Position numbers and translations under genes: made by a program. From Cycloclasticus sp. (GTDB taxonomy: Bacteria > Pseudomonadota > Gammaproteobacteria > Methylococcales > Cycloclasticaceae), in the NCBI GenBank assembly GCA_019090295.1, contig JAHRWG010000093.1:1-14086 (forward strand): a stretch of DNA of 14,086 nt, written 5' to 3'. The notes below the pieces were generated by a model, which saw only the letters and a program-made list of their open reading frames with translations, made no database searches and was not told the DNA's origin. Positions 1 to 8,197 of this stretch are shown in pieces (the first letter of the stretch is position 1; the number at the start of each line of letters is the position of its first letter).

Positions 1-52
1 AATGTAAGGTTTATGACAAAATACACGCACTCAAATTTTCTTGCTATATCGT

Positions 53-3000
53 ATGCCAAATTTCGCCGCCAAATTGCCGACCAAGCCCCAAAGCAAAATA
101 GACTGGGGAGTATTTGATGGCTGCGCAGATGCGTTGTCAATTGCTAACGCCAGCCAAACATCTGACCAACCTCTTCTCGTCATTTGCTCTGACACTCAAT
201 CTGCATTACGGCTGGAGCGAGAAATACCTTTCTTCTTAACTCAGCAACTGCCTGTTATTTACTTCCCCGACTGGGAAGTCCTGCCTTATGATAGCTTTTC
301 ACCTTTAGGTGAAATCATCTCCGACCGCCTTCATACTTTGTACCGGCTACAAGACTTAGAAAAAGGTGTGTTGATTGTCACTGTCAGCTGCTTATTACAG
401 CGCCTAGCACCAAGGGATGAACTCCTAAACGCTTGTTTTTTATTGCACAAAGGCGATACGCTTAACATTGAAAAAACCCGTTTAAAGCTCGATACACTGG
501 GTTATCAAAATGTCCCTTCCGTACAGGAGTACGGCGAATACTCGGTACGTGGTTCTATTCTTGATATTTACCCCATGGGCAGCAAGACACCCTACCGAAT
601 TGATTTATTTACCGATGAAGTAGAAACTATTCGGACGTTTGATACCATTAGTCAGCGCTCAGTAGATATCGTTGATGCCATACAGCTTTTCCCTGCACGT
701 GAGTTTCCTGTTAACGATAACAGCATTAAATTATTCCGCCAGCAGTTCAGAGAACTATTCCCTAAAATACCTGACTCTAACCCTCTGTATCAACAAGTCT
801 CTAAAGGCCGCATGCCCAACGGCATTGAAAACTACTTACCTTTATTCGTCGAGCACACCGAGTCTTTCTTTGACTATATTCCCAATGCAATATGTATTTT
901 GCACGGCCAAGTGACAACATCTGCCGAGGCTTTTCTTCAGCAAGCATACGAACGGTTCGAGCACCGACAAACCGACTTTGATAGACCCGCTTTAACCCCT
1001 GACTTATTATTCTATAAGGTAGCTGACTTAACTGATCGATTGGCTGCCTACCCAACCGTGGCATTACAAAGCAGCCTTCATGAGACTGAAAAAACTGCTC
1101 TCATCTCGCCTAAACATGAACAACCTGCTGAAGCACTCCATGCATTATTGACTCAGCCTGAGCATAAGACATTGTTTGTCGCCGAATCCGCAGGGCACCG
1201 TGAATCCATGCTTAAGCAACTAAAAAAACATGGGATTCGCCCAACTTTGATTAAAAACTGGGGTCAGTTTATACAAGGCAGCAGCTCACCTTGTATTACC
1301 GTTGCACCTATTGATGAAGGTTTGCGTTTAAATAACGCCTCCTTAATCACAGAAAACAACTTATTAGGAACCCGTGTCCAGCAACGAAGGCGCAGACGCT
1401 CGTCCTCTAGCCAGCAACTTGAAAATGTATTTAATAGCCTAGCCGACTTAGAAGTAGGTTCACCCGTCGTTCACCAAGAACATGGTGTCGGGCGCTATAT
1501 TGGGTTAAAACACATTGTTGTTGACAACATTGAAACAGAGTTTTTAACGTTAGAATACGCAAATAGTGACAAGCTATACGTCCCCGTTGCCTCTTTGAAC
1601 CTAATCGGTCGTTTTATGGGCACCCAAGGAGATTCGGCACCCTTACACCGATTAGGGACTGAGCAATGGGAAAAGGCTAAAAAGAAAGCACTTAAACGTG
1701 CGCGAGATGTCGCTGCAGAACTACTGGACATTCATGCCAGACGTGCCGCCAAACCTGGCCGGAAGATGTGCATAGATGATGTTGATTACGAGACATTTGC
1801 CCGCGCATTTCCATTTGAAGAAACCGACGATCAGGCATCAGCAATTGAACACACCTTACATGATTTAAGTTTAACCAAACCCATGGACCGTGTTATTTGT
1901 GGTGACGTAGGTTTTGGCAAAACAGAGGTCGCCATGCGTGCGGCCTTTATTTCGGCTAACAATCATTTTCAAACAGCCATTTTGGTCCCCACAACCTTGC
2001 TGGCACAGCAACACTACCAAAATTTTTCTGATCGCTTTGCCGACTGGCCCTTTAGAATTGAGGTGCTGTCACGTTTTGTCAGTGCAAAAGAGCAGAAGAA
2101 AATAATTGAGGCCGTGGCTGAAGGAAAGGTCGATATTCTTATTGGAACGCACAAGTTATTGCAGAAGACCATTCAATATAAAAACCTAGGTTTAGTGATC
2201 ATTGATGAGGAACAGCGGTTTGGTGTTCGGCACAAAGAGCATTTTAAATCCCTTCGTTCAGAAGTAGATATGCTCACGTTAACGGCCACCCCAATTCCTA
2301 GGACATTAAATCAAGCCATGTCGGGGCTGCGCGATATTTCTATTATTGCAACCCCTCCGCCTAATCGCCACGCTATTGAAACATTTGTATCCGAATGGAA
2401 CAGTGGCCTTATTAAGGAAGCCTGCCAGCGAGAGTTAAGCCGTGGGGGGCAATTATTCGTATTACATAATGACATTGCATCAATGGATAGGTTAGTGATT
2501 GAATTTCAAGAACTTATTCCTGAGCTTAAAATTAAAAAGGCGCATGGTCAAATGCGTGAAAGTGAACTTGAGCAAATTATGCTTGATTTTTACCATCATC
2601 GCTTCGATATTCTTCTATCGACCACCATCATAGAAAATGGCATTGATTTACCCAATGCCAACACCATCATCATTAACCGTGCCGACAAGCTAGGCTTATC
2701 ACAACTGCACCAGTTGCGTGGACGTGTTGGCCGTTCCCATCATCGAGCTTATGCTTATATGATTGTGCCACCTGATGGCGTCATGACAAAGGATGCTAAA
2801 AAGCGTATTGATGCAATTAAAAACAGTTCTGACTTGGGGGCTGGGTTTAGCCTATCAACCCACGACATGGAAATACGAGGCGCGGGTGAGTTATTGGGCG
2901 ATAACCAAAGTGGAGAAATTCAAGAAATTGGCTTTACCTTGTACACCGAACTTCTCGATAATGCGGTGGCAGCAATCAAATCCGGCAAACAACCTGAGTT

Positions 3001-3463
3001 AGAACAACGAATTGATACCGGCCCAGAAATCGACCTACACGCCAGTGCATTAATACCCGATGACTATTTGCCCGATGTACACACTCGGTTAGTGCTCTAT
3101 AAACGGATCGCTAGTGCAAGTGATGCGGCTGAGCTACGAGACCTTCAAATAGAAATGATTGATCGTTTTGGACTACTGCCAGACAGTACAAAGCTTCTAT
3201 TTTCAAGTAGTGAGATCAAACAAATAGCTCAGCGCCTTGGTGTTGATAAGATCAGTTATGCCCAATCAGCGGGGCTGATTCAATTTTCCAATGAGCCACA
3301 TGTTGATCCTGCAAAAATCATCCAACTGATTCAAACACAGCCTCAAGTCTTTCAACTTGAAGGGCCACAAAAATTACGCTTTACAAAAAAATTAGGTAAT
3401 ATGGAGCAAAAAACTGATTTTATAATCGACTTATTAAACACCATCGCCATGACTGAGCAATAA
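53..3463 (+). CDS. mfd: Transcription-repair coupling factor Mfd
   Basis: Mfd is a DNA translocase that pushes stalled RNA polymerase off lesions and recruits UvrA. The product is 1136 residues, close to the E. coli length of about 1150. In order it shows a UvrB-homology region (about 1-340), an RNA polymerase interaction domain beginning near residue 465 ([16 protein letters not shown] from 469), and a RecG-like motor. The motor has Walker A GDVGFGKT at 617-624 (Lys623), a DEEQ box at 718-721, motif [12 protein letters not shown], the IIENGIDLP stretch and the arginine-finger motif [11 protein letters not shown]-terminal D7 domain follows. I chose ATG 53 over an in-frame TTG at 41 because it gives the usual short N-terminus (MPNFAAKLP). 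No clear Shine-Dalgarno precedes it, so the start is the least certain part. The basic Arg/Ser-rich linker just before the interaction domain is normal for the family. Confidence 0.97.
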   Translation: MPNFAAKLPTKPQSKIDWGVFDGCADALSIANASQTSDQPLLVICSDTQSALRLEREIPFFLTQQLPVIYFPDWEVLPYDSFSPLGEIISDRLHTLYRLQDLEKGVLIVTVSCLLQRLAPRDELLNACFLLHKGDTLNIEKTRLKLDTLGYQNVPSVQEYGEYSVRGSILDIYPMGSKTPYRIDLFTDEVETIRTFDTISQRSVDIVDAIQLFPAREFPVNDNSIKLFRQQFRELFPKIPDSNPLYQQVSKGRMPNGIENYLPLFVEHTESFFDYIPNAICILHGQVTTSAEAFLQQAYERFEHRQTDFDRPALTPDLLFYKVADLTDRLAAYPTVALQSSLHETEKTALISPKHEQPAEALHALLTQPEHKTLFVAESAGHRESMLKQLKKHGIRPTLIKNWGQFIQGSSSPCITVAPIDEGLRLNNASLITENNLLGTRVQQRRRRRSSSSQQLENVFNSLADLEVGSPVVHQEHGVGRYIGLKHIVVDNIETEFLTLEYANSDKLYVPVASLNLIGRFMGTQGDSAPLHRLGTEQWEKAKKKALKRARDVAAELLDIHARRAAKPGRKMCIDDVDYETFARAFPFEETDDQASAIEHTLHDLSLTKPMDRVICGDVGFGKTEVAMRAAFISANNHFQTAILVPTTLLAQQHYQNFSDRFADWPFRIEVLSRFVSAKEQKKIIEAVAEGKVDILIGTHKLLQKTIQYKNLGLVIIDEEQRFGVRHKEHFKSLRSEVDMLTLTATPIPRTLNQAMSGLRDISIIATPPPNRHAIETFVSEWNSGLIKEACQRELSRGGQLFVLHNDIASMDRLVIEFQELIPELKIKKAHGQMRESELEQIMLDFYHHRFDILLSTTIIENGIDLPNANTIIINRADKLGLSQLHQLRGRVGRSHHRAYAYMIVPPDGVMTKDAKKRIDAIKNSSDLGAGFSLSTHDMEIRGAGELLGDNQSGEIQEIGFTLYTELLDNAVAAIKSGKQPELEQRIDTGPEIDLHASALIPDDYLPDVHTRLVLYKRIASASDAAELRDLQIEMIDRFGLLPDSTKLLFSSSEIKQIAQRLGVDKISYAQSAGLIQFSNEPHVDPAKIIQLIQTQPQVFQLEGPQKLRFTKKLGNMEQKTDFIIDLLNTIAMTEQ

Positions 3464-3464
3464 T

Positions 3465-4145
3465 ATGACATCTCTAAAACTTGCAGCAATATTTTTGGGC
3501 GGTCTCTTAAGCATCAGTTATATCACCGCTAATGCAGAACAAAAAACAAACCGTTGGTACAGTGTTGAGTACATTATCTTTGAAAATGCCATCTCAACGG
3601 GGCACTACTTAGAACCATGGAACAAGGATCCCTTACACCTTCCCAGCGATGCCATTGTTTTAAACACCCGTTCAACTCAAACCAACTTTAGTCACCTCAC
3701 GCCTAAGCAGCAACAGCTTCATGGTGCGGCCAATCGATTGAAGAAATTAGCCGATTATCAGGTCATGACCCATAATGGCTGGATTCAGATACTAAACCCT
3801 CAAACCAAACGTTTGCCGGTTTTAGTTGTTCAGCAGGTAGAGCGGCAGCAGATCGAAGGCGTTATTACTTTGCACCGTGGAAAGCACTTACATCTTGACC
3901 TAGATATACAGCTCACTGAGCAGGGCTTATTAACCAATAGAGGCCTTACTGAAACAAGTCACCCAACCACCTTATCACCGGCTATTTATAGGTTAAAACA
4001 AACTCGCCGGATTAAAAGCGGTGAAATAAATTATTTTGATCACCCACGTTTTGGCGTTATTTGTCTGGTCACAGAAATTGACCCGCCATATTCACCAAGT
4101 CAACCTACCGTTTTAACTGTCGAAGAACCCGCTCAGCTCCCCTAA
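3465..4145 (+). CDS. csiV: CsiV-family secreted protein (peptidoglycan-binding, DUF2803-like)
   Basis: The product has 226 residues. The N-terminus is a good signal peptide: Lys at 5, a hydrophobic stretch (LAAIFLGGLLSISYI) and a likely cleavage after ANA near residue 24, so it should be periplasmic. The mature start RWYSVEYIIFENA matches the 'W-x-x-V-E-x-I-I/V-F' opening I associate with the CsiV family (Pfam PF10972). CsiV of Vibrio cholerae binds peptidoglycan and supports PBP1A-dependent wall synthesis. A second family-like stretch, YFDHPRFGVICLVTEI, lies near the C-terminus. The ATG starts one base after the mfd stop, so the two are probably co-transcribed and translationally coupled; genes of this family commonly sit behind mfd. 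Family assignment is from recalled sequence character and position. The role in this organism is inference, and 'hypothetical exported protein' is the safe fallback. Confidence 0.72.
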   Translation: MTSLKLAAIFLGGLLSISYITANAEQKTNRWYSVEYIIFENAISTGHYLEPWNKDPLHLPSDAIVLNTRSTQTNFSHLTPKQQQLHGAANRLKKLADYQVMTHNGWIQILNPQTKRLPVLVVQQVERQQIEGVITLHRGKHLHLDLDIQLTEQGLLTNRGLTETSHPTTLSPAIYRLKQTRRIKSGEINYFDHPRFGVICLVTEIDPPYSPSQPTVLTVEEPAQLP

Positions 4146-4155
4146 AAGCAACCGA

Positions 4156-4860
4156 CTAATAAGCGGCTTTACTGGCATTGTATGTTGATATAATTTGATC
4201 AATCGCAGTTTGCTCATAAGGTCTTAAGCCGCTAACCACCATTTCTTTTGTTCCTTCCCCTATTTTTTCACCCTCAACAAATAGGTCGAACCCTAATTTA
4301 ACACTGCCTTTTTTACCATCGACATCCATTGATGCACTCGCAAATTCAAGGCGTAGTTGACCTTGAGAAAACTGATCGATATTGACACTCATGCTCTTAT
4401 AGATAACCAAGGGTCTTGCGGGGTTGACCATCACGCTATTGTCTTTCATCAACCCCACCAAAATCTCTGGGAATGTACGACCTGAAAAGCGCACATATTC
4501 GCCAACAAGTTGCTGAATGAACACAGCCTCCTCTGTTTTATCCCCTGAGCAATGGAGCGTTATTTGTGGCTTATCTTTTTGATCTAGCAAACTGGTTTCT
4601 GCAGCTAGTCCACCTGGCATGGTTATCAGGCTTTTCTCTGTCACCATACTTTCAAACTCGAAACGCATTGATTTGCATGCCCCTAATTCTGTTAAGGCCA
4701 CTGCAAAAAGAAGGTCTCCAGGTACGCAAAATCGTTTAGCGGTCACATCGTGTATCGGGTTAAAGTCACTCGCCATCGACTTAGCAAAAGAGCTAGCCTG
4801 TTCGCGGGTAAAACTAACCTTGTCACCGACTCGTGTATAGAACTGTTTTAAATTCATCAT
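4156..4860 (-). CDS. DUF3581 family protein with MaoC/PhaJ-like Asp-x4-His signature
   Basis: The protein has 234 residues, with no signal peptide or membrane segment, so it is probably cytoplasmic. The N-terminal pattern FTREQASSFAKSMASDFNPIHD, followed by CVPGDLLFAVALTELG, is what I recall for DUF3581 (Pfam PF12119), a family of unknown function common in Gammaproteobacteria. Asp32-Phe-Asn-Pro-Ile-His37 has the same spacing as the catalytic Asp31/His36 of Aeromonas caviae PhaJ (SGDFNPLH), a hot-dog-fold enoyl-CoA hydratase. A MaoC-like fold is therefore plausible; activity is not shown. It is the last gene of the minus-strand block, 40 bases behind the phosphorylase, and ends 10 bases from the convergent csiV-like gene. 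Two adjacent ATGs (4860, 4857) follow an A7 tract with no visible Shine-Dalgarno, so the start is uncertain by one codon and translation may be weak or coupled. Confidence 0.85.
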   Translation of the reverse strand: MMNLKQFYTRVGDKVSFTREQASSFAKSMASDFNPIHDVTAKRFCVPGDLLFAVALTELGACKSMRFEFESMVTEKSLITMPGGLAAETSLLDQKDKPQITLHCSGDKTEEAVFIQQLVGEYVRFSGRTFPEILVGLMKDNSVMVNPARPLVIYKSMSVNIDQFSQGQLRLEFASASMDVDGKKGSVKLGFDLFVEGEKIGEGTKEMVVSGLRPYEQTAIDQIISTYNASKAAY

Positions 4861-4880
4861 TTTTTTTATTGTATTATCTT

Positions 4881-4914
4881 AAGCACCACGCAACGCTGGT
4901 TTATTCTGGTGCTT
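4881..4914. repeat. Perfect 8-bp inverted repeat at end of the phosphorylase gene
   Basis: AAGCACCA (4881-4888) and TGGTGCTT (4907-4914) are exact reverse complements with an 18-base loop. The element straddles the stop codon of the methylthioinosine phosphorylase gene and lies upstream of the DUF3581 start. Read on the minus strand, the hairpin is followed by an A-rich rather than T-rich stretch, so it is not a typical intrinsic terminator. It could be an mRNA stability or processing hairpin, or chance. Confidence 0.4.
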
Positions 4915-5644
4915 TTGCTAGTGCATTCAACAGACGGTAAACTGTCTGCATCCCCTTTTCTGCATAAACCTGCATATCATCCATGCATATTTCTTGATCA
5001 TCAATTCCAGCGGCCCAATTTACCACAACAGCACAGCAGGCATAAGCAAGATTTAACTCCCTAGCGAGGGCAGCCTCCGGCATACCCGTCATACCAACAA
5101 TGTCACAACCATCGCCTCTTAAGCGTTTAATTTCTGCGGCTGTTTCAAGTCTTGGACCTTGTGTACAGGCATAAGTAGCTGTCATTGATACAGATAGGCC
5201 TAAACGACCCACCAGTTGCCTTAAACGTTCTCTTAAGTCTTTAGAGTAAGGAAAAGTGAAATCTATGTGAGTCACTTGCTCCAAATCATCTTCGAAATAT
5301 GTACCGCACCGCCCCCATGTGTAATCAATTAGTTGATCGGGAATAACGATACTACTCGGTGATATCGTTTTATTAATCCCACCCACGGCTGCTATGGCTA
5401 ACACCTCAGTTGCACCTGCTTCTTTAAGTGCCCACATATTTGCTTGGTAATTAATTTTATGGGGTGGAATAGTATGTCCAAACCCATGCCTAGCCATAAA
5501 AATAACCTCTTTCCCTCCGAAAGTACCAAAGGTAAGCGGGGATGAAGGTTCACCATAGGGCGTTTTAATCACACGTTTGTACACTTTTTCTAGGTTGACC
5601 AACTTACTAAGGCCCGTACCACCGACGATTGCTAGCTTTGACAT
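4901..5644 (-). CDS. S-methyl-5'-thioinosine phosphorylase (MTAP/PNP family)
   Basis: The 247-residue product belongs to the trimeric purine nucleoside/methylthioadenosine phosphorylase family. Visible family motifs are GGTG at 8-11 and RHG at 52-54 (phosphate/ribose side), IPPHKINYQANMWAL around 59-73, CTQGPRLET at 160-168 and the GMTGMPEAALARE block from 184. Where human MTAP has Asp220 and Asp222 for the 6-amino group (TDYDC), this protein reads VNWAAG, with Asn209 and Ala211. This fits a 6-oxopurine substrate, as in the Pseudomonas aeruginosa enzyme that splits methylthioinosine into hypoxanthine and 5-methylthioribose-1-phosphate. The start has a good AGAGGA Shine-Dalgarno (5651-5656). 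The gene overlaps the end of hpt by 13 bases, and Hpt would consume the hypoxanthine made. A methylthioadenosine deaminase needed upstream is not in the window. Plain MTAP activity remains the alternative. Confidence 0.88.
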   Translation of the reverse strand: MSKLAIVGGTGLSKLVNLEKVYKRVIKTPYGEPSSPLTFGTFGGKEVIFMARHGFGHTIPPHKINYQANMWALKEAGATEVLAIAAVGGINKTISPSSIVIPDQLIDYTWGRCGTYFEDDLEQVTHIDFTFPYSKDLRERLRQLVGRLGLSVSMTATYACTQGPRLETAAEIKRLRGDGCDIVGMTGMPEAALARELNLAYACCAVVVNWAAGIDDQEICMDDMQVYAEKGMQTVYRLLNALAKAPE

Positions 5645-6207
5645 AATAAATCCTCTAAATTATCCGCACAGGCATACAAGCCATTGGCATTTCGTAAGTA
5701 ACCTTTGTAATCCATACCCAGCCCATATAAGTATAGTGAGCCTGCATGGTAGCCAACAAAATCTGCAGACTCCGGTTTTTGTTTCGTTATTTTCTTATCC
5801 ACTAAGACAGCTGAGTAACAGCTTGCTGCCCCTTGCTCGACACAGTAAGCCTTGATGTCTGCCATAGTAATGCCCTCATCAAGCACATCATCAATAACAA
5901 CAACCGTTCGGTCACGCAGCGAGGTTGTTGGCAGCTGCTTCCAGTTAAGTTCTCCACCGGTTAACTCAGCCCCGTAACGTGTCACATGAATATAATCAAG
6001 TTCTAGTGGAAAACTTAGCCGTGGTAGAAGCCGGCCAACCGCCACCACCGCTCCAGTCATCACACAGAGAATAACTGGGTTTTTATGTTGGCAACGCGCC
6101 GCTATATCAAGCGCAAGCTTGTCTAACATTGCCTCAACCTCAGATGCGTCCAATAAACATTGACTACTTTTTTGTACCGTTTCCAACTCTGCGAGGCTAA
6201 CAGTCAT
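5632..6207 (-). CDS. hpt: Hypoxanthine-guanine phosphoribosyltransferase
   Basis: The 191-residue type I phosphoribosyltransferase converts hypoxanthine or guanine plus PRPP to IMP or GMP. The PRPP-binding loop VVVIDDVLDEGIT lies at 102-114, with the two acidic residues and the D-x-G-x-T ending typical of the family. The N-terminal beta strand VILCVMTGAVV (45-55) has the PPi-binding 'M-T/K-G' turn, YGAELTGG (78-85) is the flexible catalytic loop, VDKK (136-139) supplies the purine-contacting Lys, and GLGMDYKGYLRN (162-173) matches the C-terminal G-x-D-Y-x-x-x-R-N signature. The start ATGA overlaps the nagZ stop by four bases, and the 3' end overlaps the phosphorylase start by 13, so the three genes should be translated as a coupled unit. 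The pairing with methylthioinosine phosphorylase points to hypoxanthine as the physiological substrate. Confidence 0.93.
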   Translation of the reverse strand: MTVSLAELETVQKSSQCLLDASEVEAMLDKLALDIAARCQHKNPVILCVMTGAVVAVGRLLPRLSFPLELDYIHVTRYGAELTGGELNWKQLPTTSLRDRTVVVIDDVLDEGITMADIKAYCVEQGAASCYSAVLVDKKITKQKPESADFVGYHAGSLYLYGLGMDYKGYLRNANGLYACADNLEDLLCQS

Positions 6208-7241
6208 GCTGATAAGCTCTCAATTATCCTCATGGCTTTCAACCATTTGCCTGATTCATGCAAAGGCGGGTGTGTTGGCCACCGCGTTGGTCGCATACTT
6301 TCAAGCCTTTGTACTGAGCTAGCCCCTTGCTTAACCTCGCCAAGCCTGTCAATAACCTGCTCGGCAGCCGAACGGTTATTACAAATCAAGGCCATATCCC
6401 CACCTGCTTTTAGTGCTTGCTGAGCACGCTCCTCGTAACCCCCTATGACACTTGCCCCTTGCATCGTTAAATCATCGCTAAAAATAGCCCCCTGGAAGCC
6501 TAGCTGATGACGAAGTACTTTCTGTAACCAGATATCTGAAAAGCCAGCGGGCAAGTCATCCACTTGGCTATAAATAACATGAGCCGGCATGACCCCTTTA
6601 ATACCTGCCTGAATAAGTTGCTTGAATGGGTAAATATCTTCTTGAGTAATTTCATCCAGTGACCTTTTATCGACTGGAATAGCGACATGAGAATCTGGAG
6701 CCACTGCACCATGACCGGGGAAGTGCTTGCCAACTGCAGCCATACCCGCTGCCATTAAGCCACGATGGAAAGCCTCTGCCAGTACCGCCACCACCTTTTT
6801 ATTGGTAGAAAAAGCCCTGTCACCTATGACTTCACTACAGCCATAGTTAATATCTAACACTGGCGCAAAACTAAAATCAACGCCCACTTGTCTTAACTCG
6901 GCCGCCATTAACCATGCTATAGCACTGGCATATTCCAAGCCCTGCTCATGGTTCAATTCATAATGCTCGCCTAAACGCTGCATGCTGGGAATACTTGTAA
7001 ACTCGGTCCTAAAGCGTTGAACACGACCGCCTTCATGATCTACCGCCACCAATAATGGCTTTTCTCTTAAAGCATGTATCTCGTCACAAAGCACAGAGAC
7101 CTGCTCTTTTGACTCATAGTTTCGTGAAAACAGAATCACGCCTCCCACTAAAGGGTGCTTGAGAATATCTCTATCTACAGCCGATAGTTCAATACCGTTA
7201 ATATCAATCATTAAAGGGCCAAGTGGCATAGGCGATTTCAT
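6204..7241 (-). CDS. nagZ: Beta-N-acetylhexosaminidase NagZ (GH3)
   Basis: NagZ is a cytoplasmic glycoside hydrolase that removes GlcNAc from anhydromuropeptides during cell-wall recycling. The product is 345 residues (E. coli about 341) with no signal peptide. Motifs include VDHEGGRVQRF (67-77), FAPVLDIN (125-132), the sugar-binding KHFPGHG (172-178), the flexible-loop dyad Asp183-x-His185 that acts as acid/base in this family, and the nucleophile motif IFSDDLTM with Asp256. It is the first gene of a minus-strand block with hpt and methylthioinosine phosphorylase; nagZ next to the phosphorylase and mfd is also seen in Pseudomonas. An AAGGA sequence lies 12 bases upstream of the chosen ATG, slightly far; Met5 or Met11 are possible alternative starts. 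Confidence 0.95.
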   Translation of the reverse strand: MKSPMPLGPLMIDINGIELSAVDRDILKHPLVGGVILFSRNYESKEQVSVLCDEIHALREKPLLVAVDHEGGRVQRFRTEFTSIPSMQRLGEHYELNHEQGLEYASAIAWLMAAELRQVGVDFSFAPVLDINYGCSEVIGDRAFSTNKKVVAVLAEAFHRGLMAAGMAAVGKHFPGHGAVAPDSHVAIPVDKRSLDEITQEDIYPFKQLIQAGIKGVMPAHVIYSQVDDLPAGFSDIWLQKVLRHQLGFQGAIFSDDLTMQGASVIGGYEERAQQALKAGGDMALICNNRSAAEQVIDRLGEVKQGASSVQRLESMRPTRWPTHPPLHESGKWLKAMRIIESLSA

Positions 7242-7300
7242 GTTTATGGTCTATCCTTGTCTGTATTGTTTGATAAAAATTTCATTAGAGCATAAAAGCT

Positions 7301-7305
7301 GAGGA
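7301..7305 (+). promoter_or_regulatory. Shine-Dalgarno GAGGA deciding the fliL-like start
   Basis: GAGGA sits 2 bases before one ATG (7308) and 5 bases before a second, in-frame ATG (7311). The longer spacing is the workable one, so translation most likely starts at 7311. The 66-base gap to divergent nagZ must hold both promoters; I could not assign convincing -35/-10 pairs. Confidence 0.55.
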
Positions 7306-7310
7306 ATATG

Positions 7311-7703
7311 ATGCGTTTCATTATCTTGTTATTTGGGTTTTTTCTAGTCGCTGGTTCTGCTTATGCAGAAGAGGCAGCAGAGGCACAGCCCGATGCCATT
7401 TATTTAGAGTTAAAACCTCAATTTGTTGTTAATTTACTCGGTGACAAACACTACTTAAGAGCTAGCGTCCAATTACAACTGGCAGATGACGCTACAAAAG
7501 ATGCCATTGAATATAATGAAGCCGCTATTCGTCATACACTTATTGTATTACTCAGTAACAATAATTTTAGTGATACTACTAATAACGAAGGCCTTACTGA
7601 CCTACGCCTAAGAGGTGTCGAAGCGTTAAATGAAACATTAAAAAAACAGGCTGGCCACGGCAAGGTTGTAGAGCTGTTTTTTAGCGAGTTCATTTCTCAA
7701 TAA
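7311..7703 (+). CDS. FliL-family protein with a cleavable signal peptide
   Basis: The product is 130 residues. It begins with a hydrophobic segment ending in GSAYA, a classic signal-peptidase I site (cleavage before EEAAEAQ), rather than the uncleaved membrane anchor of flagellar FliL. The mature part matches the FliL fold in outline: AIYLELKPQFVVNLLGDKHYLRASVQL is the early beta region, then a helix with AIRHTLIVLLSNN, and the C-terminal 'VVELFFSEFISQ' resembles the 'V-x-x-V-x-F-x-x-F-I-x-Q' end of the family. Flagellar FliL is a stator-associated protein of the basal body. No flagellar gene lies in the window, so this looks like one of the stand-alone FliL-like periplasmic proteins found in Gammaproteobacteria, with unknown role. 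It is transcribed alone, diverging from nagZ and converging with the transpeptidase gene 5 bases away. Confidence 0.78.
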   Translation: MRFIILLFGFFLVAGSAYAEEAAEAQPDAIYLELKPQFVVNLLGDKHYLRASVQLQLADDATKDAIEYNEAAIRHTLIVLLSNNNFSDTTNNEGLTDLRLRGVEALNETLKKQAGHGKVVELFFSEFISQ

Positions 7704-7708
7704 AGTGA

Positions 7709-8197
7709 TTATTCAATAGAAACTGTTGTCCCCACTGGCACACGAGTATATAACTCAATAATATCTTGATTGAACATTCTGATGCAGCCGTGTGATGCGG
7801 GCTGCGGTAGAAGGAGCTCATCCGGCGCACCATGAATATAAATATAACGGCGCATCGTATCAACACGGCCTAAACGATTAAACCCTTTTTCCAAACCTGA
7901 CAGCCACAAAATGCGAGTTAATATCCAATCTCTATTGGCTTGCTGTTTCGCCAATTCTGGTTGGTAAACTTCACCCGTTAAACGTCGCCCAACAAACACA
8001 CTACCTAGTGCTGCACCCTCACCTATTTTGGCGCGAATAATATGTTGTCCACGCGGCGTACATTCACTACCAAACTGCTCACCTAAGCCATTTTTTGCAC
8101 TACAAATAGCGTACGTTTTAATAATATTAGCCCCCTCATACAAGCACAGTAATTGCTGTTTAATATCAACTTTAATAGAGGCTGTGAGGCTGTTCAT
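7709..8197 (-). CDS. L,D-transpeptidase-fold (YkuD) protein without signal peptide
   Basis: The product has 162 residues. The C-terminal half carries the YkuD catalytic signature: YIHG (His122-Gly123) and SHGCIRM with catalytic Cys138, flanked by His136 and Arg140. Family members crosslink peptidoglycan stem peptides or attach proteins to the wall by attacking L,D bonds. Here the start ATG directly follows the rlmD stop (TAA then ATG, same frame), so the gene cannot be extended upstream, and its N-terminus (MNSLTASIKVDIKQQ) has no signal peptide or anchor. Either it leaves by another route or works in the cytoplasm, perhaps on recycled muropeptides; this is inference. The zero-base spacing argues for translational coupling to rlmD. 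A short, leaderless YkuD protein is known as a type in Gammaproteobacteria, but its substrate is not clear to me. Confidence 0.87.
   Translation of the reverse strand: MNSLTASIKVDIKQQLLCLYEGANIIKTYAICSAKNGLGEQFGSECTPRGQHIIRAKIGEGAALGSVFVGRRLTGEVYQPELAKQQANRDWILTRILWLSGLEKGFNRLGRVDTMRRYIYIHGAPDELLLPQPASHGCIRMFNQDIIELYTRVPVGTTVSIE

Noticed and set aside
801..1064. 87-codon minus-strand frame inside mfd
   Set aside because: Antisense shadow of a well-supported gene; no family resemblance. Similar short frames inside mfd, rlmD, cysM and nagZ were dropped for the same reason.
4162..4232. Inverted repeat AGCGGCTT/AAGCCGCT at the end of the DUF3581 gene as terminator
   Set aside because: The arms are 55 bases apart inside coding sequence and no T-run follows, so no convincing terminator structure.
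5577..5855. 92-codon plus-strand frame across the phosphorylase/hpt junction
   Set aside because: Lies opposite two genes with strong motifs; its translation looks like low-complexity antisense product.
7258..7296. Sigma-70 promoter for the FliL-like gene (TTGTTT...CATAAA)
   Set aside because: 19-base spacing and a weak -10; too poor to list as a promoter.
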